Of a stretch of 6,545 nucleotides of DNA, positions 1-6,545 are shown piece by piece (position 1 is the first letter of the stretch; every line of letters starts with the position of its first letter). The position numbers and the translations under genes are program-made. Source of the DNA: Oscillospiraceae bacterium (GTDB lineage Bacteria; Bacillota; Clostridia; Oscillospirales; Oscillospiraceae); contig JAFRAF010000356.1 in NCBI GenBank assembly GCA_017405545.1, forward strand, positions 1-6,545, in the 5' to 3' direction. The notes under the pieces are model-generated. The model saw only the letters and a program-made list of their open reading frames with translations, was not told the DNA's origin and did not search any database.

Positions 1-422
1 TCACAGCCGTCGCCCTTGTCCAGCTTTTTGGCTTTGAACATGGCACCGTCGAGACCGCACAGGCCCAGGGCCCGGCCGCCCTGGCGGCTGATGGTGGAGA
101 CCAGGTCCTTGTTCACCTTGCCGCAGAGTATGGACTGTACAACATCCATGGTCTCCTTGTCCGTGTATCTGAGGCCGTTGATAAACTCAGCCTTTTTGCT
201 GATTTTCTTGAGCATCTCGTTTCTCTCCGGCCCGCCTCCGTGGACGAGCACCACCCGTATGCCCACAAGGCGGAGCAGGACGATGTCCTCCATAACGGCG
301 TCAAAAAGCTCCGGGCTTATCATGGCGTTGCCACCGTATTTTATAACTATGCTCTTTCCGTAAAAGCTCTGAATATAGGGCAGGGCCTCGATGAGGGTCT
401 GTGCCCTTTCAACGTTGTTCAT
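1..422 (-). CDS. argB: N-acetylglutamate kinase, N-terminal part (cut by left edge)
   Basis: Cytoplasmic kinase that phosphorylates N-acetyl-L-glutamate with ATP, the second step of arginine synthesis. The first 140 codons are present of a family length near 295; the rest lies beyond the left edge. Visible motifs are the ATP/phosphate-binding KYGGNAM (residues 28-34), the glycine loop HGGGPE (61-66) and the substrate-binding NGLRYTD (82-88, with Arg85). The start ATG at 420-422 is preceded by GGAGAG at a normal distance. Before the first beta strand is a helix with LIEALPYIQSFYGK (10-23), which resembles the N-terminal segment of arginine-inhibited hexameric kinases such as the Thermotoga enzyme. 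Feedback inhibition by arginine is therefore inferred, and fits a pathway that uses ArgJ. Arg67 follows HGGGPE where I would expect a hydrophobic residue; this is a small oddity. It is the last visible gene of the operon, 64 bases after argJ. No frameshift is seen. Confidence 0.96.
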   Translation of the reverse strand, partial: MNNVERAQTLIEALPYIQSFYGKSIVIKYGGNAMISPELFDAVMEDIVLLRLVGIRVVLVHGGGPERNEMLKKISKKAEFINGLRYTDKETMDVVQSILCGKVNKDLVSTISRQGGRALGLCGLDGAMFKAKKLDKGDGC

Positions 423-440
423 AATAATCTCTCCGTTCTG

Positions 441-472
441 CCGATATGGCCGTCCGCCGGAGGTCATATCGG
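441..472 (-). other. Intercistronic hairpin between argJ and argB
   Basis: CCGATATG at 441-448 is a perfect inverted repeat of CATATCGG at 465-472. The stem continues inward with GCC against GGT (449-451 with 462-464, one pair being G-T in DNA and an A-C mismatch in the minus-strand RNA), then TCC against GGA (453-455 with 459-461) after one bulged base. It sits between the argJ stop and the argB Shine-Dalgarno sequence. No T-run follows on the minus strand, so it does not look like an intrinsic terminator. A role in mRNA processing or stability, or in tuning argB translation, is inference. Confidence 0.6.
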
Positions 473-486
473 CGCCGTATTCGGGA

Positions 487-1704
487 TCAGGTCCTGTAAT
501 CACCGTTTATCTTTACATAATCATAGCTGAGATCGCAGCCCCAGCAGGTGCAGCGGCCGGGACCGTTGCCCACAACTGCGTTTATGGATATTTCCGGCTC
601 TGAGAGTATCTTCTTTGCCAGATCCTCGTCGAAGGGGAGCCCCATGCCTTTTTCGCACACGGGGATATCTCCGGCTGATGAGCTGAATGAGACTGCTGCC
701 TCGCCGGGCTCGAATTCCGCGCCGGAGTAGCCAAGGGCGGCCAAGACTCTGCCCCAGTTGGCGTCGGCACCGAACATGGCTGTTTTCACAAGCGGAGAGG
801 CGATGACCGACATGGCCATCAGCTCCGCAGTGTCCTCGTCCAGAGCGCCGCTGACGGTGCAGTTTATCAGATGTGTCGCGCCTTCGCCGTCGGCGGCCAT
901 GGCCCTTGCGAACCTTATGCAGAGTTCCTTTAATGCGGACAGGAATGTCTCATAAGCCGGTCCTTCGGCGCATATCTCGCTGTTTCCGGCAAGTCCGTTT
1001 GCCAGAACTGCGCAGAAATCATTCGTGGAGGTGTCCCCGTCCACGGAGACCCGGTTGAAGGAGACCCTGACGCATTCCAGGAGGGCCTTCTTGATCATAT
1101 CCGAGCTTATGGCCGCGTCCGTGGTGATGAAGCAGAGCATGGTGCCCATGTTGGGATGAATCATGCCGCTGCCCTTGGCTATGCCGCCCATGCGGGCCGT
1201 TTTGCCATCCAGCTCAAACTCCACGGCGAACTCCTTGCGCTGTGTATCCGTGGTCATAATGGCCTTTGCGGCGTCCGTACTGCCGCTGTCGCTTAGAGCC
1301 TTTACAACATCGGGCATGCCCTTTTTTATGGCCTCGATTCTCAGCGTCTGGCCTATAACGCCGGTGGAGGCGACTATCATATCCCCGGCCTCTATGCCCA
1401 GAGCCTCGGCAGCGGCTGAGCACATCTCGGCGGCGTTCTCCATCCCCATGGGGGCGCAGGCGTTGGCGTTTCCGCTGTTGGCGATTACGGCTCTGGCCCT
1501 GCCGTCGGCAAGATGCTCTCTTGTCACATGCAGGGGAGCGGCTTTTACTTTGTTTTTGGTGTAAACGGCGTTTGCGCTGCATGGGTAGTCGGAGTATATA
1601 AGGGCCAGGTCCTTCTTGTCGCCGCTGTTGGCCTTTACCCCGCAGTGTATGCCTGCGGCCTTGAAGCCTTTGGCCGCGCACACGCCGCCCTCGATAAATT
1701 TCAT
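487..1704 (-). CDS. argJ: Glutamate N-acetyltransferase / ornithine acetyltransferase (ArgJ)
   Basis: Transfers the acetyl group from N-acetylornithine to glutamate, giving ornithine and N-acetylglutamate. Some family members also use acetyl-CoA, and sequence alone does not settle that. At 405 residues it has full family length. Typical ArgJ features are ANSGNANAC (75-83), the oxyanion-hole segment STGVIG (113-118, Thr114-Gly115) and the self-cleavage region KGSGMIHPNMGTML (177-190), in which Thr188 should become the N-terminal nucleophile of the beta chain after cleavage. The residue before Thr188 is Gly, where many homologues have Ala. The C-terminus WGCDLSYDYVKINGDYRT is the family hallmark. 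The ATG at 1702-1704 has a Shine-Dalgarno GGGAGG (1711-1716) in the 14-base gap after argC. With ArgJ present the acetyl group is recycled, so argE may be unnecessary; no argA or argE is visible here. Confidence 0.97.
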   Translation of the reverse strand: MKFIEGGVCAAKGFKAAGIHCGVKANSGDKKDLALIYSDYPCSANAVYTKNKVKAAPLHVTREHLADGRARAVIANSGNANACAPMGMENAAEMCSAAAEALGIEAGDMIVASTGVIGQTLRIEAIKKGMPDVVKALSDSGSTDAAKAIMTTDTQRKEFAVEFELDGKTARMGGIAKGSGMIHPNMGTMLCFITTDAAISSDMIKKALLECVRVSFNRVSVDGDTSTNDFCAVLANGLAGNSEICAEGPAYETFLSALKELCIRFARAMAADGEGATHLINCTVSGALDEDTAELMAMSVIASPLVKTAMFGADANWGRVLAALGYSGAEFEPGEAAVSFSSSAGDIPVCEKGMGLPFDEDLAKKILSEPEISINAVVGNGPGRCTCWGCDLSYDYVKINGDYRT

Positions 1705-1718
1705 ATTTATCCTCCCTG

Positions 1719-2651
1719 TTATACAAGACCTGCGGACTCGTCAAAGCCCAGCATGATGTTCATATTCTGTACAGCCGCGCCCGAGGCACCCTTGCCGAGA
1801 TTGTCAAATCTGGACGTCACGAGAATGCGGTCACTGTTTCCGCTGATGCTGATCTGAAGCATATTCGTGCCCGCATTGAAGTTGGATTCCAGCATGCCGG
1901 AGTCCACTGGGGGAGCCACCGTTATAAAGCGCTGACCTCTGTAAAAATCGCTGAGAGCATCGAACAGTCCCTTTATATCCAGATCCTTTTTGAGCAGAGA
2001 ACGGTGCAGGGGAACGGAGGTAGCCATGCCCTGACGGTAGTCGTCCACTATGGGGCAGAAAACTGGGGCCGTTTTAAGCCCGGTCACCGCCATCATCTCC
2101 GGGAGATGCTTGTGGCTCAGATTAAGACCGTAAATCCTGGGGGAATAGAGGGCCTCAGCCTTGTCCCGGGACTCGTACTCGGCGATCATCTTTTTTCCGC
2201 CGCCGGAGTAGCCGGTGAGTGAGAAGCAGCTCAGCTCTGCGCTGTCCGACAATATGCCCATGGCGACGAGTGGATATACGATGCTGATAAAGCCCGTGGC
2301 GTGACAGCCGGGATTTGCCACCCGCTTTGATACGGTTATGCGCTCCCTGTGAGCCTTGGACAACTCTGGAAGACCGTAGTCCCAGCCAGGAGCCGTACGG
2401 TGGGCGGTGGAGGCGTCAATGACCCGGGTGTCGGGGTTATCTATAAGATCAACGGCCTCGATTGCCGCCGCGTCCGGCAGACACAGGATGACCAGATCGG
2501 CCTGATTCATGAGCTTTTTCCGCTCATCCCTGTCCTTGCGAAGCTTTTCATCTATCTTTAAAAGCTCGATATCGTCTCTACCGGTCAGTCGCTCAAATAT
2601 CTGCAGGCCCGTGGTGCCCTCCTGACCGTCAATAAAAACTTTTGGTTTCAT
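1719..2651 (-). CDS. argC: N-acetyl-gamma-glutamyl-phosphate reductase, type 2 short form
   Basis: Reduces N-acetylglutamyl phosphate to the semialdehyde with NADPH, the third step of arginine synthesis, in the cytoplasm. The N-terminal nucleotide-binding loop is GQEGTTGLQI (residues 9-18). The catalytic cysteine is Cys116 in NPGCHATG. A His-rich segment SHKHLPEM (179-186) probably holds a further active-site residue. At 310 residues, with an opening KVFIDGQEGTTGLQI and the STAHRTAPGWDYGLPEL block (81-97), it matches the short type 2 ArgC family rather than the type 1 form of about 345 residues. The ATG at 2649-2651 lies one base after the argH stop. Its Shine-Dalgarno is the weak AAAGG inside the end of argH, so translation is probably coupled to argH. 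No truncation or frameshift is seen. Confidence 0.96.
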   Translation of the reverse strand: MKPKVFIDGQEGTTGLQIFERLTGRDDIELLKIDEKLRKDRDERKKLMNQADLVILCLPDAAAIEAVDLIDNPDTRVIDASTAHRTAPGWDYGLPELSKAHRERITVSKRVANPGCHATGFISIVYPLVAMGILSDSAELSCFSLTGYSGGGKKMIAEYESRDKAEALYSPRIYGLNLSHKHLPEMMAVTGLKTAPVFCPIVDDYRQGMATSVPLHRSLLKKDLDIKGLFDALSDFYRGQRFITVAPPVDSGMLESNFNAGTNMLQISISGNSDRILVTSRFDNLGKGASGAAVQNMNIMLGFDESAGLV

Positions 2652-2652
2652 G

Positions 2653-4035
2653 TTATGCCTTTCTCTCAGCGATGAAGCTCTCGATTATGCCTATCTGTCT
2701 TTCAACTTCCTCCGGGGCGGGGCCGCCGGGGACTTTGCGGTTTTTGACACAGGTGTCCGGATCCAGTGCTGAATAGATATCCGTGTCAAAAACGGGCGAC
2801 AGCTCGCGGAGTTCCTCTATTGAAAGCTCCTCCAGCTTTTTGCCCGAGGCCACACAGCCGTTTACCAGCCGTCCGACTATGGTATATGCGTCCCGGAAGG
2901 GGAGACCGCGCTTTACAAGGTAGTCCGCGCAGTCCGTTGCGTTGATAAAGCCGTTTTCCGCGGCCTTTCGCATGTTGTCAGTGTTGACCTTCATGGTCAG
3001 CAGCATGGCGGTGAACACGGGCAGTATCTTTTTAACATTGTCCACGGCGTCGAATACCTGCTCCTTATCCTCCTGCATGTCCTTGTTGTAGGCCAGTGGG
3101 AGGGCTTTCATAACTGTAAGCAGGCCCATAAGACTGCCGTAGACCCGGCCCGTCTTGCCTCGGGTGAGCTCGGCGATGTCGGGGTTCTTCTTCTGGGGCA
3201 TAATGGAAGAGCCTGTGGAATAGGCGTCATCCAGCTCGATGTATTTGAATTCCCATGAGCACCAGAGTATGATCTCCTCGGAGAAACGGGACAGATGCAT
3301 CATCAGTATGGACAGGGCGGACAGCAGCTCGATGGCGTAGTCCCTGTCAGAGACCCCGTCAAGGCTGTTGTCTGTTATGCGCTCAAAGCCCAGTTCCCGT
3401 GCGACAGCGTATCTGTCGATGGGGTAGGTGGTTGCGGCCAGAGCGCCGGAACCCAGGGGCAGCTCGTCCATGCGATCGAAGCAGTCCTCAAGTCGGGTGA
3501 CGTCCCGCTTGAGCATATTGGCGTAGGCCATCATATAGTGCCCAAAGGTGGAGGGCTGAGCCCGTTGAAGATGGGTGTAGGAGGGCATCAGGGAAGTGGT
3601 ATTCGCCTTGGCTATGGACGCGAGGGCCTCCATGAGGGACAGCAGGAGACCGCGAATCTCGATTACCGCGTTTTTGATCCACATGCGGAAATCCAGAGCC
3701 ACCTGATCGTTTCTGCTTCTGGCCGTGTGCAGGCGCTTGCCGGAGTCGCCGATGCGCCGGGTCAGCTCAGCTTCCACACCCATATGTATATCCTCTACCT
3801 CCAGCGGGAAGTCCAGCTTCCCGGACTGGATGTCCGCGAGGATGTCTCTGAGGGTGCTGATTATCCTGTCAGCCTCCGCGGGATCGATTATCCCCTGAGC
3901 GCCCAGCATTGCGGCATGGGCCATGCTGCCGGTGATATCCTCCCGGTACATGCGCTTGTCAAATGTTATGGAAGCGTTCAGCTCGTCCACAAGCTTGTCC
4001 GTGTTCTTGTCAAATCTCCCTGACCAGAGCTTCAT
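2653..4035 (-). CDS. argH: Argininosuccinate lyase
   Basis: Splits argininosuccinate into arginine and fumarate, the last step of the pathway; a cytoplasmic homotetramer of the fumarase/aspartase superfamily. With the start chosen here the protein has 460 residues, normal for the family. Motifs are TARSRNDQ (104-111), YTHLQRAQP with the likely catalytic His155, and the signature loop GSSIMPQKKNP (275-285), whose serine pair includes the catalytic base. I chose the ATG at 4033-4035 because it gives the canonical opening MKLWSGRF and has GGAG six bases upstream. An in-frame ATG at 4045-4047 would add METH, and has a purine-rich AGGCGGCGGA before it, so it cannot be excluded. It follows argG after 171 bases and ends one base before argC. 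No promoter is obvious in the gap, so read-through from argG is likely. Confidence 0.97.
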   Translation of the reverse strand: MKLWSGRFDKNTDKLVDELNASITFDKRMYREDITGSMAHAAMLGAQGIIDPAEADRIISTLRDILADIQSGKLDFPLEVEDIHMGVEAELTRRIGDSGKRLHTARSRNDQVALDFRMWIKNAVIEIRGLLLSLMEALASIAKANTTSLMPSYTHLQRAQPSTFGHYMMAYANMLKRDVTRLEDCFDRMDELPLGSGALAATTYPIDRYAVARELGFERITDNSLDGVSDRDYAIELLSALSILMMHLSRFSEEIILWCSWEFKYIELDDAYSTGSSIMPQKKNPDIAELTRGKTGRVYGSLMGLLTVMKALPLAYNKDMQEDKEQVFDAVDNVKKILPVFTAMLLTMKVNTDNMRKAAENGFINATDCADYLVKRGLPFRDAYTIVGRLVNGCVASGKKLEELSIEELRELSPVFDTDIYSALDPDTCVKNRKVPGGPAPEEVERQIGIIESFIAERKA

Positions 4036-4082
4036 ATGGGTCTCCATTCCGCCGCCTGCGTTTTATGATTGGAATATAAACT

Positions 4083-4099
4083 CCGCAAGCGGCCTGCGG
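4083..4099 (-). other. Small hairpin upstream of argH
   Basis: CCGCA (4083-4087) pairs with TGCGG (4095-4099) around a 7-base loop. On the minus strand it is followed by AGTTTATATT, a mixed A/T stretch. This could act as a weak terminator or attenuator before argH, but the stem is only 5 pairs and the T-run is broken. Confidence 0.3.
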
Positions 4100-4122
4100 G
4101 GTTCATATATATGCAGCAATGA

Positions 4123-4147
4123 CGGCGCGTCACAGCCTGTCGCGCCG
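4123..4147 (-). other. GC-rich inverted repeat in the argG-argH gap
   Basis: CGGCGCG (4123-4129) and CGCGCCG (4141-4147) form a perfect 7-pair GC stem. CA (4131-4132) and TG (4138-4139) add two more pairs after one mismatch. No T-run follows on either strand, so it is not a standard intrinsic terminator. It is one of three inverted repeats between argG and argH. Confidence 0.45.
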
Positions 4148-4171
4148 AGTGCGCGTTATCAAAGCAATGGA

Positions 4172-4190
4172 GCCGGCCATTTAAGCCGGC
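4172..4190 (-). terminator. Possible weak terminator or stabilising hairpin after argG
   Basis: GCCGGC at 4172-4177 and again at 4185-4190 form a 6-pair GC stem with a 7-base loop; GG/CC can add two pairs past a bulged A (4171). It begins 17 bases beyond the argG stop. On the minus strand the stem is followed by TCCATTGCTTTGAT, T-rich but without the uninterrupted run of a strong terminator. Partial termination, or protection of the argG end of the mRNA, is inferred. Confidence 0.35.
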
Positions 4191-4206
4191 CCCGATCAAG
4201 TGTACA

Positions 4207-5421
<1,215 letters not shown>

Positions 5422-5431
5422 TATTTAAGTG

Positions 5432-5436
5432 CCTCC
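5432..5436 (-). promoter_or_regulatory. argG ribosome binding site
   Basis: GGAGG on the minus strand, 10 bases before the argG ATG. The spacing is longer than the usual 6-8 bases, but no better in-frame start exists nearby and the protein begins as the family expects ([18 protein letters not shown]). Confidence 0.75.
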
Positions 5437-5461
5437 GCAAGTATTATTTTAGTTTAACTGG

Positions 5462-5490
5462 ATTATATCACCGACTGCCTTTGAACGCAA
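5462..5490 (-). promoter_or_regulatory. argG promoter (-10 and -35)
   Basis: On the minus strand the -10 box is a perfect TATAAT (5462-5467) with an upstream TG (extended -10). A -35-like TTGCGT (5485-5490) matches three of six consensus bases at the ideal 17-base spacing. Initiation would fall near 5455, leaving a leader of about 33 bases, too short for a T-box or other large riboswitch. This is a vegetative sigma-A type promoter. The neighbouring ARG boxes suggest ArgR control. Confidence 0.75.
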
Positions 5491-5497
5491 GAGTGAT

Positions 5498-5515
5498 TAT
5501 GCATAAATTTTCACA
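5498..5515. promoter_or_regulatory. ARG box 1 (probable ArgR operator)
   Basis: The core TGCATAAATTTTCA (5500-5513) matches 12 of 14 positions of the palindromic ARG-box core TGAATWWWWATTCA, keeping the conserved outer G and C. The 18-base box lies just upstream of the -35 element of the argG promoter. ArgR is known to repress arginine genes in bacteria by binding such boxes in the presence of arginine. Binding here is inferred from sequence. Confidence 0.65.
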
Positions 5516-5519
5516 AAAT

Positions 5520-5537
5520 AATTAATAAATATTTAAG
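5520..5537. promoter_or_regulatory. ARG box 2 (probable weaker ArgR half of a tandem operator)
   Basis: The core TTAATAAATATTTA (5522-5535) matches 12 of 14 ARG-box positions, but both mismatches replace the conserved outer G and C with T. Its centre is 22 bases from that of box 1, leaving 4 bases between the 18-base boxes, about two helical turns. Paired ARG boxes a few bases apart are the usual target of the ArgR hexamer. The region is A/T-rich, so a chance match is possible; the spacing is the main support. Confidence 0.5.
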
Positions 5538-5560
5538 GAAATGCAAAAATATCACGCATA

Positions 5561-5604
5561 AAAAGCGGATAACGCCCATCTTTGGAAGAGCCTTATCCGC
5601 TTTT
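5561..5604 (-). terminator. Rho-independent terminator between the TPM gene and the arg operon
   Basis: A perfect 12-base inverted repeat, AAAAGCGGATAA (5561-5572) and TTATCCGCTTTT (5593-5604), encloses a 20-base loop. On the minus strand the stem ends in a run of five T, and on the plus strand in TTTT, so it could work in both directions. It lies 52 bases after the stop of the minus-strand TPM-domain gene and upstream of the argG operator, which fits termination of that gene. The large loop and modest GC core make its strength uncertain. Confidence 0.65.
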
Positions 5605-5656
5605 ATTCATTTAGCTGCCGCTGCTGCGGCGCAAGAGGGATAACAGCCGGTGCGCG

Positions 5657-6545
5657 CTATTTTCTGCCGCCGCCTCCGCCGGAGCGTCCGCCGAAGCCGC
5701 CGCCTCCTCTAAAGCTTCCGAAGCTGCTGCCGGAACGGCTGCTGAAGCTGCCGCCGCTGGAACGGCTGCTGAAGCCGCCCATACCGCTGAATATACTGCC
5801 GCTGCCGCCTCCTCCGCTGCCTCTGCGTCCGGAGCCTCCGCCTGCGCGCCCGCCGTGGCCGCTGGGTTTGGCGGTGAAACCGCTGTTGTGGGGCTGGGTG
5901 TAGTTCTGCTGATAGCCTGGACGGGGCTTGTTATAGCCATTGTAATTGTTTACCCAGGGATCCGGCCGGTGGTTTTGGTTGTAATTGTAGTTGTAGTTAT
6001 ATGACGACGGCCTGAACCAGCCGTGCGGCCTGTAGGGCCTGTGGGGCCTCGCGCCCCACATGTACCAGAAGTGGTAACGGGGTATTGTAGGGCCCATACC
6101 GCTGTAGTAGTAGGTATATCTGCGCCTGTCGCGGATATACTTCACTAAAAGCCACACCAGCACAATAAAGATAATAAGTGTGATATATCCGCTGGCTGAA
6201 TCGCCGCTGTCGGTATAACCGCCCTGATTCTGAGAGTATCCGGAAGAGCCGCTCTCCTGGCCGAAGGGTACCAGACCGCTCTGGGAGCCGGATGAGGATG
6301 AATAACTCGTGCCGTAGTAGTCCTCATACCAGTCCAGTATGGCTGCGGAGACTTTTTTGACTCCCTCGTCATACTGGCCTCTGTCGTAGTAGTCCCAGAA
6401 ATACTTGTCCAGTATCCTGTCGGCATCGAAATCACTTTCAATGCCGCTGCCCACGGCCAGCCAGCCCTTGTTTTCCTCTGTGGCGAAGAGAAGGAGCGTA
6501 CCGTTATTGGAGCGGTCGCTGCCCACGCCCCAGTTGTTGAACAGA
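5657..6545 (-). CDS. TPM-domain membrane protein with Gly/Ser-rich tail (5' end cut by right edge)
   Basis: The reading frame is open to the right edge, so the N-terminus, where a signal peptide is usual in this family, is missing. The GTG at 6524-6526 is internal, because the preceding codons LFNNWG continue the domain. The visible start is the later part of a TPM (YgcG-like) domain: LFNNWGVGSDRSNNGTLLLFATEENKG followed by WLAVGSGIE and a helical stretch ending near DWYEDYYG. A Ser-rich linker follows, then one membrane segment (YITLIIFIVLVWLLVKYI, about 6134-6190) with an Arg-rich cytoplasmic-type flank (RDRRR). Next come an aromatic/Arg segment, an Asn-Tyr repeat (about 5953-5985) and a Gly/Ser/Arg tail ending in GGGGGRK. 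The molecular role of such proteins is poorly defined; in plants a TPM protein works in photosystem II repair. It is separated from argG by a terminator, so a link to arginine synthesis is not supported. Confidence 0.88.
   Translation of the reverse strand, partial: LFNNWGVGSDRSNNGTLLLFATEENKGWLAVGSGIESDFDADRILDKYFWDYYDRGQYDEGVKKVSAAILDWYEDYYGTSYSSSSGSQSGLVPFGQESGSSGYSQNQGGYTDSGDSASGYITLIIFIVLVWLLVKYIRDRRRYTYYYSGMGPTIPRYHFWYMWGARPHRPYRPHGWFRPSSYNYNYNYNQNHRPDPWVNNYNGYNKPRPGYQQNYTQPHNSGFTAKPSGHGGRAGGGSGRRGSGGGGSGSIFSGMGGFSSRSSGGSFSSRSGSSFGSFRGGGGFGGRSGGGGGRK
5732..5775 (-). repeat. Short in-gene direct repeat in the Gly/Ser tail
   Basis: A 17-base unit (GGAACGGCTGCTGAAGC on the plus strand) occurs at 5732-5748 and again at 5759-5775, a period of 27 bases. 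It encodes the repeated FSSRS motif of the TPM-domain protein tail. Being in frame, it suggests slippage or local duplication within low-complexity coding sequence, not a mobile element. Confidence 0.6.

Noticed and set aside
3295..4023. Plus-strand open frame (242 codons) opposite argH
   Set aside because: Antisense shadow of argH; composition is His/Gly/Val-biased with no family resemblance and no convincing start signal.
4102..4115. ARG-box-like TTCATATATATGCA in the argG-argH gap
   Set aside because: It matches 11 of 14 positions but the half-sites are imperfect, it is an alternating AT run, and no promoter is visible beside it.
5422..5461. Possible T-box or arginine riboswitch leader before argG
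   Set aside because: The predicted leader is only about 33 bases, far too short for a T-box or large riboswitch, and no such motif is seen.
5542..5555. Possible third ARG box beyond box 2
   Set aside because: Only 9 of 14 core positions match and the right half is lost; in A/T-rich DNA this is near chance.
5611..5940. Ala-rich minus-strand frame overlapping the TPM-protein tail
   Set aside because: It is a frame-shifted reading of Gly/Ser-coding GC-rich DNA; the TPM frame has domain and membrane-helix support and ends cleanly.

Overview
The window holds most of an arginine-biosynthesis operon on the minus strand. Read in the direction of transcription (right to left) the order is argG, argH, argC, argJ, argB. 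A separate minus-strand gene for a TPM-domain membrane protein lies upstream, cut by the right edge. The Clostridia-like protein sequences, the moderately high GC content and the frequent ATA and AGG/AGA codons suggest a Gram-positive anaerobe of the Clostridia (Oscillospiraceae/Ruminococcaceae type). This placement is inferred from general family resemblance, not from a database search.

Layout from right to left. Bases 6545-5657: C-terminal part of a TPM-domain protein with one membrane segment and a long Tyr/Asn-rich then Gly/Ser-rich tail. Bases 5604-5561: an inverted repeat with T-runs on both sides, probably the terminator that separates this gene from the arg operon. Bases 5537-5422: the argG control region, with two tandem ARG-box-like operators, a promoter with a perfect extended -10 box, and a Shine-Dalgarno sequence. 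Bases 5421-4207: argG. Bases 4206-4036: a 171-base gap with three inverted repeats. Then follow argH (4035-2653), argC (2651-1719) and argJ (1704-487), packed 1 to 14 bases apart. A 64-base gap with a strong hairpin comes next, then argB (422 to the left edge, first 140 codons only).

Functionally, ArgJ supplies N-acetylglutamate (and recycles the acetyl group from N-acetylornithine), ArgB phosphorylates it and ArgC reduces it to the semialdehyde. The next steps (argD, argF) are not visible and may lie beyond the left edge. ArgG and ArgH convert citrulline and aspartate to arginine. The ArgB N-terminus resembles arginine-inhibited kinases, and the ARG boxes suggest ArgR repression, so both enzyme and transcript control by arginine are plausible.

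I see no mobile element, CRISPR array, RNA gene or novel defence-like system. The window is largely conventional. The points most worth a second look are the tandem operator, the short type 2 form of ArgC in a Clostridia-like operon, and the structured RNA in two of the intercistronic gaps.
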